Assembly: GCF_000299895.1 (NCBI RefSeq)
Contig: NZ_AMRG01000002.1
Coordinates: 62,001-126,000, forward strand
Source: Idiomarina xiamenensis 10-D-4
GTDB lineage: Bacteria; Pseudomonadota; Gammaproteobacteria; Enterobacterales; Alteromonadaceae
Length of the DNA: 64,000 nucleotides
Reading direction: 5' to 3'
In this document: piece after piece, positions 8,503 through 17,172 of the stretch
Layout: every line of letters begins with the position of its first letter
How positions within the stretch are numbered: position 1 is the stretch's first letter
The notes under the pieces: model-generated
Told to the model about the DNA's origin: nothing
The model's input: the letters and a program-made list of their open reading frames with translations, nothing else
Database searches by the model: none
Translations under genes and position numbers: made by a program

Positions 8503-9963
8503 TTATAACGATTGTGCGTACTGGTAAAGTGCGCGTAATATCGCCAGTTTATTCGCGTCACCGCTATGTTGTTCGGCCAAATGTTCAAGCTTAAGGGCGT
8601 ATTCTTCGATACTTAGCGCACCCGCTAGTGGCTCCATCAGACGCTGTTGGCAAAAGCGCTGCCAGCGTTGCAATTCTTGCTCGCTAAGCGTTGCTGGAAA
8701 GTTGCGTGCTCGGTAGCGAAACAACAGCGTAGGCAAGCGTGCATCGACGAAATTAAATTGCATACCAGCCAATTGCTCGGGATCGGCTTCGCGGATCAAG
8801 CGCATATTGGACTTATCCTGTTCGCCAAAAAAATCACCGCTGTATAGCTGCAGCTCAGGATCGTCAGCTGGCGCTGGATAGTCGTTTTCACTTAAGGCGT
8901 CGATTAAGCGTTCACGTAGCTCGGCATCGGCTTGTAGCTGCTGATAATGCTGTAAGCATTGTGCTTTGTCTAAGCCAAAATGGGCGCCGCGTTCGTCGCT
9001 GAGGACGTTGCTAGGAGCAATAAACGGGCAACGATTGATCGCCACTTTGTGCAATGCCACGCTCGCTAACTGCTGTTGTTCCCGCTCGGCTTTTGGCAGA
9101 TAAAAGCGTTCGCGTAATTGATCGATCGATAAGTTCGCAATCGCACGCGGATCGTGACGCAAATCCCAACCGAGTAAAACGTTGGCTTGTTGTGGGTGAT
9201 AGGCCAACGGCATCAAGTAGCTGACATAGCCCTGTGCTGCGCCGTAATGACCACTCACGTGCACCAGCGGCTTACGTTGCAGCAAGTCGATTTGCTGCTG
9301 AACCGCTTTTTTAGTACGTAGATTAAAGGCGTAATCCCACAGTTTGGGCTGCTGTTCACGGATCAGGCGAGCAATCGCTATGGTCGCATAAACATCGGCC
9401 ATGGCATCGTGAGCCTGACCGTGGTCAATGCCGTTGGCGGCGGTTAAGTCTTCCAGTTTCATACTGACTCGACCGTCCTCGTGACGCGGCCATTGAATGC
9501 CGTCGGGGCGCAGTGCATAGCAGGCGCGGACCAAATCAATCAAGTCCCAGCGGCTGTTACCTTGTTGCCACGTGTGCGCATAAGGATCGATGAAATTACG
9601 ATAAAACAAGGCACGTGTGACTTCATCGTCGAAGCGAATATTGTTATAACCAACGATGACGGTTTGTGGTTGTGTGAACTGTTCGGCAATTTTGCCGCTA
9701 AAACTGCATTCATTCATTCCTTGATTGAGTGCTTGTTGCGGGGTAATGCCGGTGATCAAAGCAGCCTCTGGATGCGGAAGAAAGTCGGCTGTTGGCTGAT
9801 TAAACAAGGTCATCGGCTTACCGATTGGCTGCAATGATAGGTCGGTGCGTAAACCGGCAAACTGTGCCGGACGGTCAACTAACGGGTTAACACCCCAGGT
9901 TTCGTAATCGTGCCAGTACAGACTGGCCGTCGCTGCAGTAGTTTGCGCAGAGGATGGTTGCAT
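8503..9963 (-). CDS. sbcB: Exodeoxyribonuclease I (3'-5' ssDNA exonuclease)
   Basis: The 486-residue product matches E. coli SbcB (475 residues) closely. The exonuclease motif HDYETWG with its metal-binding Asp and Glu is near residue 18. ILITGITPQQA-like and GYNNIRFDDEVTRALFYRNF segments follow, then HDAMADVYATIA near residue 185, and the C-terminal SH3-like/helical part. The start is the ATG at 9963, preceded by AGGAAG. The open frame extends 76 codons further upstream, but that part has no family similarity. The enzyme degrades single-stranded DNA in recombination and mismatch repair. It is divergent from the isoaspartyl peptidase gene, with 127 bases between them. Confidence 0.95.
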   Translation of the reverse strand: MQPSSAQTTAATASLYWHDYETWGVNPLVDRPAQFAGLRTDLSLQPIGKPMTLFNQPTADFLPHPEAALITGITPQQALNQGMNECSFSGKIAEQFTQPQTVIVGYNNIRFDDEVTRALFYRNFIDPYAHTWQQGNSRWDLIDLVRACYALRPDGIQWPRHEDGRVSMKLEDLTAANGIDHGQAHDAMADVYATIAIARLIREQQPKLWDYAFNLRTKKAVQQQIDLLQRKPLVHVSGHYGAAQGYVSYLMPLAYHPQQANVLLGWDLRHDPRAIANLSIDQLRERFYLPKAEREQQQLASVALHKVAINRCPFIAPSNVLSDERGAHFGLDKAQCLQHYQQLQADAELRERLIDALSENDYPAPADDPELQLYSGDFFGEQDKSNMRLIREADPEQLAGMQFNFVDARLPTLLFRYRARNFPATLSEQELQRWQRFCQQRLMEPLAGALSIEEYALKLEHLAEQHSGDANKLAILRALYQYAQSL

Positions 9964-10090
9964 AGCGTGGCTTCCTCGCCGAACGTCAATGTGAGCGGCA
10001 AAGGGTAACCCAAGGGCTGATTGGCTGCAATCGTCAGCGCGGCTGGCGAACGCGTAATAACGGTCTTTATTATAATAACGAGGAGAACAT

Positions 10091-11119
10091 ATGAAAGCAG
10101 CAAGCATAGCAGTAGCAGCTCTGGTGGCCGCGCTTAGCAGCGCGTTGCCGGTCGCCAGCATGGCTACGGAACAACCCATCGCCATCGCCATTCACGGTGG
10201 TGCCGGTACCATTACTCGCGCTAATTTGTCGGCTGAGCAAGAGCAAGCTTATAAAGATAAATTAAAGCAAGCGCTAGACGCTGGCTATGCGGTGTTGGAA
10301 AAAGGCGGTAATAGCACCGATGCGGTGATTGCTGCCATTCAGATCATGGAAGACTCGCCGTTATTTAATGCCGGTCGTGGCGCTGTCTATACTTGGGACG
10401 GAGAGCATGAGTTAGACGCGTCTATAATGTCTGGCGCTAACGGTAATGCTGGAGCCGTGGCTGGTGTAAAAACGGTGAAAAGCCCGATTCAGTTAGCTCG
10501 TACGGTCATGGATAAGTCGGTGCATGTGATGTTGAGCGGCAGCGGCGCCGAACAGTTTGCCAAGCAACAGGGCTTAACCCAGGTCGACAACGATTATTTT
10601 GACACCGAGCAGCGCTTGCAGCAGCTAAATCGCGCTAAACAAAAAATTCGTCGCAGCGAACAGCCCGAACAACAAGCGTGGCGTTATCTCGATTTAGATT
10701 ATAAATATGGCACGGTGGGTGCCGTGGCATTGGACCAACAAGGTAACTTAGCCGCGGGTACCTCGACCGGCGGCATGACAGCTAAACGTTATGGCCGCAT
10801 CGGCGATTCGCCGATTATTGGTGCCGGTACGTGGGCAGATAATGCCAGTTGTGCGATTTCCGCGACAGGTCATGGCGAATACTTTATTCGCTATCATGTT
10901 GCAGCCGATATTTGTGCACGCGTGAAATATCAGCAAAAGACCATTAAAGCAGCGGGTGATGAAGTCATTCACGGTGTTCTGCAGCAGGCGGGTGGCACCG
11001 GCGGCGTCATTATTCTCGATGCTCAAGGCAACGTTTATCAGCCGTTTAATACCGAGGGCATGTATCGCGGTTATCGCAAGCAGGGCGAGCCCGCGCAGGT
11101 TGCCATTTACGGCGATTGA
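10091..11119 (+). CDS. Exported isoaspartyl peptidase / plant-type L-asparaginase
   Basis: A 342-residue Ntn-hydrolase proenzyme. After a signal peptide (residues 1 to about 25) comes IAIHGGAGT, the family N-terminus, then FNAGRGAVYTWDGEHELDASIM near residue 92. The autocleavage site is at KYG/TVGAVALD, with catalytic Thr near residue 208 in the mature beta subunit, and TSTGGMTAKRYGRIGDSP follows. These enzymes hydrolyse isoaspartyl dipeptides and asparagine. E. coli IaaA has no signal peptide, so the location here is periplasmic rather than cytoplasmic. Start supported by GAGGAG ahead of the ATG. A second, unrelated asparaginase (AnsA) lies at 59.6 kb. Confidence 0.9.
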   Translation: MKAASIAVAALVAALSSALPVASMATEQPIAIAIHGGAGTITRANLSAEQEQAYKDKLKQALDAGYAVLEKGGNSTDAVIAAIQIMEDSPLFNAGRGAVYTWDGEHELDASIMSGANGNAGAVAGVKTVKSPIQLARTVMDKSVHVMLSGSGAEQFAKQQGLTQVDNDYFDTEQRLQQLNRAKQKIRRSEQPEQQAWRYLDLDYKYGTVGAVALDQQGNLAAGTSTGGMTAKRYGRIGDSPIIGAGTWADNASCAISATGHGEYFIRYHVAADICARVKYQQKTIKAAGDEVIHGVLQQAGGTGGVIILDAQGNVYQPFNTEGMYRGYRKQGEPAQVAIYGD

Positions 11120-11149
11120 CAGCAGTAGCTATCGACTATACTTGAAAAA

Positions 11150-11182
11150 GCTCACTTGTTACCGCCGAGCTGGCAAGTGAGC
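11150..11182. repeat. Inverted repeat downstream of the isoaspartyl peptidase gene
   Basis: GCTCACTTG (11150-11158) and CAAGTGAGC (11174-11182) are perfect inverted arms around a 15-base loop. A T-run follows only on the minus strand, so it is a poor terminator for the plus-strand gene. It may still act as a 3' stabilising hairpin. Confidence 0.55.
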
Positions 11183-11285
11183 CTTGGTCGCATCAGTCAG
11201 TCTTATCTGCTGAACGTTTTGCGATAAAAGCTTAGCGATAAGGGGTTAGCCAAAATTTCAGAAAAAACTCAATAAGGAGAATGCA

Positions 11286-11708
11286 ATGAAGTCGGTGAAA
11301 GTCAGCGATTATATGACTCGTTATCCGGTAATATTTACCACGCAGATGACCATCGAGAAAGCTGTCGAAGAGCTATTGCGTTCTCAACAACGTGGTGGCC
11401 CGGTGGTTAACGCGCAGCAACGGGTGGTCGGTTTTTTATCCGAGCAAGATTGTTTAGCGGCGATGTTACGGGCAACCTATCATCAAGAGCAATCGGCCTT
11501 AGTTGAAGACTGTATGACCACACCGGTGTTAACGGTACGCAGCGATATGTCGATTTTAGACTTAGCTGAACAAATGCAAGTGAATAAACCCAAACTCTAC
11601 CCAGTCATCGATGAAAATAACCGTTTAACCGGACTCATTGGTCGCAGTGAAGTACTGCGTGCTATGGACCTGTGTTTAGGTGATGGTTATCGTCGCGGCG
11701 GTGGCTGA
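11286..11708 (+). CDS. Two-CBS-domain protein
   Basis: The 140-residue protein consists almost entirely of a CBS pair: the first repeat begins at VSDYMTRYPVIF and contains GFLSEQDCLAAM (about residues 5-65), the second begins at VEDCMTTPVLTV and contains GLIGRSEVLRAM (about 75-128). CBS pairs usually bind adenosine nucleotides and regulate a partner. No effector domain is attached and no obvious partner is adjacent. AAGGAG precedes the ATG. The hrpA promoter overlaps its 3' end, so it is probably transcribed separately from hrpA. Confidence 0.88.
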   Translation: MKSVKVSDYMTRYPVIFTTQMTIEKAVEELLRSQQRGGPVVNAQQRVVGFLSEQDCLAAMLRATYHQEQSALVEDCMTTPVLTVRSDMSILDLAEQMQVNKPKLYPVIDENNRLTGLIGRSEVLRAMDLCLGDGYRRGGG

Positions 11709-11733
11709 CGGGGGTTTTAGCTGCTGGTATAAT
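11705..11733 (+). promoter_or_regulatory. Probable sigma-70 promoter of hrpA
   Basis: An extended -10 (TGG then TATAAT at 11728-11733) sits 17 bases from a -35-like CTGACG (11705-11710). It lies about 50 bases ahead of the hrpA ATG and overlaps the end of the CBS gene. Confidence 0.6.
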
Positions 11734-11784
11734 GGCGCTATTACTTGTGCCTGATTGTCAGCCAAGCAGCAATATTGGAGTCCC

Positions 11785-14700
11785 ATGTCTGTCAGTGCTA
11801 CCCCCGAATCATTAGCGTCTCGTTTTGCCGAATTAACACACTGTATGATTGCCGATGCGGCGCAGCTTCGGCGGCGTCTCCGAGGTTTAACGAAAATTAA
11901 GCAAGCACAGCGTCAACAGCAGGTGTTGGCACAAATCGATAGCGATATTGAGCAGGCGAAAGCGCGTTTAGCAACGCGTCTAGCACAGTCTCACCACATT
12001 GATTATCCGCCGCAGTTACCGGTCGCTGAGCAACAGCAACGCATTAAAGATGCCATTGCTAAGCATCAGGTGGTGGTCGTGGCTGGCGAAACCGGCTCGG
12101 GTAAGACCACGCAATTACCGAAAATGTTATTAGAGCTCGGCTATGGTCGGCGTGGCTTTATTGGTCATACCCAACCACGACGCTTAGCAGCGCGCAGTGT
12201 TGCCAGCCGTATCGCGGAAGAATTACGGGTGCCGTTGGGCTCGAGTGTGGGCTACAAAGTTCGTTTTAATGATCAAACCGAAGCCAATACCGCCATTAAG
12301 TTAATGACCGATGGGGTACTGCTGGCTGAGTTACAACAGGATCGATTATTACGTGCCTACGATGCCATTATTATCGACGAGGCACACGAACGTAGTCTGA
12401 ACATTGATTTTTTACTGGGGGTATTGCATCAACTGTTGCCTAAGCGACCAGACTTAAAGGTGGTCATCACGTCGGCGACGATTGAGACCGAGCGCTTTGC
12501 TGAACATTTTCAGCAGGCTCCGATTATCGAAGTTAGTGGCCGCGCCTATCCGGTTGAAGTCCGCTATCAAGCGCTTCAGCAAGGCCAGCGACAAGCGCCA
12601 CGAGACGTGCTTGACGCGGTCGCGGAAGCGGTACTGGAACTGCAGGACGAAGGCCCCGGTGACATTTTATTATTTGCCAGCGGTGAGCGAGAAATTCGCG
12701 ACTTTGCCGATGCCATTACACAATTAGCACTAAAAAATACCGAAGTATTGCCACTTTACGCCCGTTTGTCGGCAACTGAACAAAATCGTATTTTCCAGTC
12801 ACATAGTCAACGCCGGGTGGTGATCGCCACTAACGTTGCCGAAACCTCGTTAACGGTGCCTGGTATTCGTTATGTTATCGACCCTGGTACGGCTAGAATC
12901 AGTCGTTATAGTTACCGCAGCAAGGTGCAACGACTACCCATTGAACCGATTTCACAAGCCAGTGCTAACCAGCGCAAAGGCCGCTGTGGCCGTGTTGGGC
13001 CGGGCATTTGTATTCGTTTGTATAGCGAAGATGATTTTAATTCGCGGCCGGCGTTCACCGATCCGGAAATTTTGCGTACTAATTTGGCTGCCGTTATCCT
13101 GCAGATGACGGCATTAGAATTGGGCGATATTCGTCAGTTTCCGTTTTTGCAGAAACCCGATGAGCGTTTTGTTAAAGACGGCTTCAATTTGCTGGAAGAG
13201 CTTAACGCGTTAGCCAGTGCTCGTTATGGTGAAACTGCCAAGTTAACGCCGTTAGGCCAACAGCTATCACGTTTACCCTTAGATCCGCGTTTAGCGCGGA
13301 TGGTGTTGGCAGCACAGCAACACGGCTGTGTACGTGAGGTGATGGTGATTGTAGCGGCGTTGTCGATTCAAGATCCGCGCGAGCGACCCAGCGATAAACA
13401 GCAAAAAGCTGATCAATTACATCAGCGTTTTCATGATAAAGATTCTGATTTTATTAGCTATCTTAAGCTTTGGGATTATTTAGCCGAGCAGCAAAAAAGT
13501 CTTTCAAAAACACAATTACGGCGCTTGTGTCAGCGCGAATTTATTCATTTTTTACGTGTGCGTGAATGGCAGGACGTTTATACCCAAACGCGGCAGACGG
13601 TGCGTGAGTTAGGCATACAAATTAATAGTGAAGCAGCAAGTTATGAAGCCATTCATCGAGCCCTGATCAGCGGCTTATTGTCCTATGTGGGGCAAAAAGA
13701 TGAGCGGCATGAATACTTAGGTGCCCGACAACGTAAATTTTTTGTTTTTCCCGGCAGTAATTTATTCAAAAAGCCGCCGAAGTGGCTGGTTAGCGCTGAA
13801 CTGGTGGAAACCTCACGTTTATTTGCACGCACCAACGCGCGCATTGATCCGGGTTGGGTTGAAGCCGCGGCGCAACACTTGGTTAAGCGACAGTATTTAG
13901 ACCCACGTTTCGAGAAAAAGCAGGGCAGTGTCGTCGCCGACGAGCAAGTGAGTTTGCTTGGCTTAGTTTTGGTGCCGCGTCGGCGCGTGCAGTTTGGCCC
14001 GATTTCACCGGTTGTGGCTCGCGAAATTTTTATCCGAGAAGGACTGGTGAGTGGTGAACTCAAACGTCCACTGCCGTTTATCGAACACAACCAAGCGCTG
14101 ATAGCGGAAGTCGAGTCGTTAGAAGAAAAATCTCGTCGACGCGATATTTTGGTCGATGAAGAAGCGCTTTTTAATGCTTATGATGCTGAATTGCCAGCGG
14201 GCATTTATAACGAGCAATTGTTAGCCGGTTGGTGGCACAAAGCGGCGAAAAAACAACCACAACTGTTATATTTCACCCTGCAACAGTTGAAACAGCAGGA
14301 TGCCGAACACGTTACCGATGAGGCTTACCCGGCGTTTTGGCAGCAGGGTAATTTGCGACTGCCGTTACACTATCGTTTTGAGCCCAGTGCCGAAGACGAT
14401 GGCGTTACTCTGCAAATTCCATTGGCGCTATTAAATCAAGTGAGTAGTGAGGGCACCGAATGGTTGATCCCAGCTTTACGCGAAGAGCTGGTGACGGCGT
14501 TAATAAAAGCTCTACCTAAAGCGCAGCGGCGTCAACTGGTGCCAGCACCCGATTATGCGCGTGCCATCGTTGCCGATTTGCAGCCGTTGCAACAACCTTT
14601 GTTAGCTGCGCTTAGCTATAAAGTAAAGCGTATGACTGGCATGGATATCGATCCACAAGACTGGCCTTTGGCGCAATTACCCGCTCATTTGCGTATGAAC

Positions 14701-15690
14701 TTTTGTATCGTCGACGAGAAACAACAGTGTATAGCACAAGGTCGTGATTTAGATGCTTTACAGCAACGTTTGCGCGGCAAGGTTAAGCAAACACTGGTAA
14801 AACGCAGCGATAATAGTGGTGCTGCCATTCGCCGCGAAGCCATTACCGATTGGCAAATGGGGGCGTTGCCAGTGACGTTGTCACAGCAACAAGGGCCGTA
14901 TCAACTGCAAGCTTTTCCGGCATTGCGCGACAATGGCAAACAGGTAGCTGTGGATGTTTTCGAAAGCCAACAGCGAGCCGCGTTTGAGCATCGCAAAGGG
15001 TTACGCAAGTTGGTATTGCTGCAAGTACCATCGCCGGTGCGCTATTTACAAAAATCGCTGTCTAACAAAGCTAAGTTGGCGATGTATTTTAACCCCTGGG
15101 GCAAAGTCGAGTCTTTGGTTAATGATTGTATCGATGCCGCGGTTGATGAGCTGCTACAAGATGCCGATCAAGTGCGCGACCAACAGCGTTTTCAGGAAGT
15201 CGTGACACGCGTTCGTGAGCAACTTAATGAAACTGTGGAGCAGGTTGCCGCACACGTCGAGCAGATCTTGCTACTCGGTCATCAAATTAAAAAGCAGCAA
15301 AAAGGTCAGGTCCCGTTAGATCAAATCCAGTCGCGCGGTGACATCCAAGCGCAGTTGGACGGCTTGATCTACGCTGGTTTTGTCAGTGATATTGGTGTTA
15401 AGCGCTTACCGCATATCGTGCGTTACTTAAAAGCGATTCAGCGTCGCTTAGAAAAGTTGCCGGTTGACCCGCAACGTGATCGATTACAACTGATGGTATT
15501 AGAACGCTTACAGCAAGAGTACCAACAATTATTACAGCGTCAGCCTAAAGCTGAGCCACTACCCGATGCCGTGAAGGAAGTTCGCTGGATGCTCGAAGAG
15601 TTAAGGGTATCGTTATTTGCTCAGCAATTGGGCACGCAATACCCCATCTCGGAAAAACGTGTTAAGCAAGCGCTGGCTGATGCGAGTTAA
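11785..15690 (+). CDS. hrpA: ATP-dependent RNA helicase HrpA
   Basis: A 1301-residue DEAH-box helicase, the same length as E. coli HrpA (1300). Walker A is GETGSGKTTQ near residue 97, the DEAH box is IIIDEAHERSLN near residue 195, and motif VI is QRKGRCGRVGPGICIRLYS near 395. The helicase-associated winged-helix and OB regions follow, then the long DUF3418 C-terminal part. The start is the ATG at 11785 with TTGGAG upstream; a TTG 10 codons earlier is not needed. HrpA acts on mRNA and stalled ribosomes in the cytoplasm. The convergent SUFU-like gene ends only 11 bases away, with no obvious terminator between them. Confidence 0.95.
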   Translation: MSVSATPESLASRFAELTHCMIADAAQLRRRLRGLTKIKQAQRQQQVLAQIDSDIEQAKARLATRLAQSHHIDYPPQLPVAEQQQRIKDAIAKHQVVVVAGETGSGKTTQLPKMLLELGYGRRGFIGHTQPRRLAARSVASRIAEELRVPLGSSVGYKVRFNDQTEANTAIKLMTDGVLLAELQQDRLLRAYDAIIIDEAHERSLNIDFLLGVLHQLLPKRPDLKVVITSATIETERFAEHFQQAPIIEVSGRAYPVEVRYQALQQGQRQAPRDVLDAVAEAVLELQDEGPGDILLFASGEREIRDFADAITQLALKNTEVLPLYARLSATEQNRIFQSHSQRRVVIATNVAETSLTVPGIRYVIDPGTARISRYSYRSKVQRLPIEPISQASANQRKGRCGRVGPGICIRLYSEDDFNSRPAFTDPEILRTNLAAVILQMTALELGDIRQFPFLQKPDERFVKDGFNLLEELNALASARYGETAKLTPLGQQLSRLPLDPRLARMVLAAQQHGCVREVMVIVAALSIQDPRERPSDKQQKADQLHQRFHDKDSDFISYLKLWDYLAEQQKSLSKTQLRRLCQREFIHFLRVREWQDVYTQTRQTVRELGIQINSEAASYEAIHRALISGLLSYVGQKDERHEYLGARQRKFFVFPGSNLFKKPPKWLVSAELVETSRLFARTNARIDPGWVEAAAQHLVKRQYLDPRFEKKQGSVVADEQVSLLGLVLVPRRRVQFGPISPVVAREIFIREGLVSGELKRPLPFIEHNQALIAEVESLEEKSRRRDILVDEEALFNAYDAELPAGIYNEQLLAGWWHKAAKKQPQLLYFTLQQLKQQDAEHVTDEAYPAFWQQGNLRLPLHYRFEPSAEDDGVTLQIPLALLNQVSSEGTEWLIPALREELVTALIKALPKAQRRQLVPAPDYARAIVADLQPLQQPLLAALSYKVKRMTGMDIDPQDWPLAQLPAHLRMNFCIVDEKQQCIAQGRDLDALQQRLRGKVKQTLVKRSDNSGAAIRREAITDWQMGALPVTLSQQQGPYQLQAFPALRDNGKQVAVDVFESQQRAAFEHRKGLRKLVLLQVPSPVRYLQKSLSNKAKLAMYFNPWGKVESLVNDCIDAAVDELLQDADQVRDQQRFQEVVTRVREQLNETVEQVAAHVEQILLLGHQIKKQQKGQVPLDQIQSRGDIQAQLDGLIYAGFVSDIGVKRLPHIVRYLKAIQRRLEKLPVDPQRDRLQLMVLERLQQEYQQLLQRQPKAEPLPDAVKEVRWMLEELRVSLFAQQLGTQYPISEKRVKQALADAS

Positions 15691-15701
15691 TCGACTGCGA
15701 C

Positions 15702-16304
15702 TTAGACAACGCTTTGTCGGTGTAGCCGGGTGACGTAATGGCCTTGATTGATGGTGAATTCTTCAATTAAGGCTTGCGTTGAGCGACGTTTAGCAAATAA
15801 CCATTCTTCGGCGGTAATACCGACCACTTGCAATAATGTCGTACGGCCGTGAGCGAGGGTGACATCGCTGCGATAATGTAGTGGCTTAAGCAGCATGACG
15901 CCGGGTATTTCTTCAGATAGGTGTTGCGCAATCGGCTCACCGATGGGTAATGACTGGTGGTTGGTGCTTGTTTGTTGCAACAAGTGTTCGACCATCAGCT
16001 GCTGTAACAGGCTGATTGGCCAGTTGGCCGCCTGTGGTGCTTCTAGCAACAGTTCATAGCGGGGCGTAGGTGGCTTGCTGGCTAAGGATAAACCCGAACT
16101 CACGTATAACCAATGGGGGTGCTTATCGTTGGGGGGGCTAACCATAACTCGGCAATCTAACCATTGCGGCTGCAGTTGTCGACAACCTAATTGCTTAAAT
16201 AAGCTGGCGCTAAGTGGGACTGATGCCTGCCGATCAAAATCGCCAAATAAATCCGGATAAACGTCTTCTTCGTCGATTTTTTCGCTGTCGTCTATTAGAA
16301 GCAT
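15702..16304 (-). CDS. SUFU (suppressor of fused)-like domain protein
   Basis: A 200-residue cytoplasmic protein without signal or membrane segments. The middle and C-terminal parts resemble the bacterial SUFU domain: HWLYVSSGLS near residue 64, YELLLEAP near 83, NWPISLLQQL near 94, then a loop with LPIGEPI and the characteristic LLQVVGITAEEW near 157. An acidic N-terminus (DDSEKIDEEDVYPDLFGDFD) precedes it. In animals SUFU is a signalling inhibitor; in bacteria it often appears in immunity proteins or alone and is little studied. No toxin gene is adjacent. The assignment rests on motif recall and is moderate. Confidence 0.55.
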   Translation of the reverse strand: MLLIDDSEKIDEEDVYPDLFGDFDRQASVPLSASLFKQLGCRQLQPQWLDCRVMVSPPNDKHPHWLYVSSGLSLASKPPTPRYELLLEAPQAANWPISLLQQLMVEHLLQQTSTNHQSLPIGEPIAQHLSEEIPGVMLLKPLHYRSDVTLAHGRTTLLQVVGITAEEWLFAKRRSTQALIEEFTINQGHYVTRLHRQSVV

Positions 16305-16403
16305 GAGTGCAACCTGTGTTCATAAATCAGCTTCTATTATGGAACACAGATGATCGGCTGGTAAGCAAGTTTACCTAGCTTTTACATGGACATAGCGAAT
16401 GTT

Positions 16404-16478
16404 TCGATAAAAAAGAAAACGCCGAATCGTGTTTTAGCTACGGCTTTTATAAAGCTCATAGCAGAACGACTCGACGTT
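16404..16478 (-). terminator. Large composite hairpin terminator behind grxA
   Basis: Read on the minus strand, imperfect outer arms (16466-16477 with 16419-16430, two mismatches) enclose inner GCTA/TAGC and GCTTT/AAAGC pairings with a TAT apex. A T-rich tract (16407-16418, TTTTCTTTTTTAT-like) follows. This suits an intrinsic terminator closing the nrdA-nrdB-yfaE-grxA cluster, though the stem is unusually long and interrupted. Confidence 0.6.
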
Positions 16479-16505
16479 CATGGATGATGACTGCTATCGG
16501 GGTAA

Positions 16506-16772
16506 TTAGGCAGCGTATAAACCTAAGTTCTCACGCGCATAGGCTTCAAATTCGGTACAGCCGCCCACGTGTTGTTCGTCGATAAAAATTTGTGGCACGG
16601 TGTGCACGGGTTTACCAACGGTTTTTTCTAAATCGGCCTTGGTCAGGCCTTCCGCGTGGATATCCACGTAACGGTAGTCAAAATCTTCGCGGTCGGCTTT
16701 CAGTTGCTCGGCAATGTCTTTCGCTCGGACACAATACGGACAACCGGGGCGACCAAAAATAACGGTATACAT
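16506..16772 (-). CDS. grxA: Glutaredoxin 1
   Basis: An 88-residue GrxA-type glutaredoxin with the active-site CPYC at residues 11-14, the TVPQIF cis-Pro segment near 58 and GGC near 70. It is close to E. coli GrxA throughout, including IFGRPGCPYCVRAKD. GrxA passes electrons from glutathione to class Ia ribonucleotide reductase, so its location behind nrdAB-yfaE is functional clustering. GAGG lies 7 bases before the ATG. The 134-base gap from yfaE is large enough for its own promoter. Confidence 0.95.
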   Translation of the reverse strand: MYTVIFGRPGCPYCVRAKDIAEQLKADREDFDYRYVDIHAEGLTKADLEKTVGKPVHTVPQIFIDEQHVGGCTEFEAYARENLGLYAA

Positions 16773-16906
16773 AGCGAAACCTCGTTAATCGTTACAACGT
16801 AATCAGTTTGTTTTCGAATACGGCTATTGTGCCAAAATTAAGCTTACTTTGGATAATATATTTTTACGATGTGCATTATCGATTTGTTCGATATGTTTAC
16901 AGTCGC

Positions 16907-17167
16907 TTAATGTTCGATTTCGATATCGGAGTCGGCAATACAGCAGCAGGGCAGGATATCGCCTTTACGAATAAAGGCTAAAGGTTCGCTAGTGTATTTA
17001 ACTTTGCCGCAAATCAGCTTGGTTCGACAGGCGCCACAAAAGCCATTACGGCAGTGGTAATGGACGTCAATTTGGTGTTGTTCTAAGGCTTCTAATAAGC
17101 TGCCTTGAGACGCATCAACGGTCAGCTCGTGCTGACCGTTGAGTTTAACTTTGAACGCTTTTGCCAT
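16907..17167 (-). CDS. yfaE: 2Fe-2S ferredoxin YfaE, NrdB cofactor maintenance
   Basis: An 86-residue plant-type ferredoxin. The iron-sulphur ligands are CRNGFCGAC near residue 39 plus a Cys near 73 in the CCC run. In E. coli YfaE regenerates and assembles the diferric-tyrosyl cofactor of NrdB. It begins 5 bases after the nrdB stop, so the two are almost certainly co-transcribed and possibly translationally coupled. Confidence 0.94.
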   Translation of the reverse strand: MAKAFKVKLNGQHELTVDASQGSLLEALEQHQIDVHYHCRNGFCGACRTKLICGKVKYTSEPLAFIRKGDILPCCCIADSDIEIEH

Positions 17168-17172
17168 AGCGA

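Noticed and set aside
10748-11026. Minus-strand open frame within the isoaspartyl peptidase gene
   Set aside because: It is an antisense shadow of a conserved enzyme region without its own signals.
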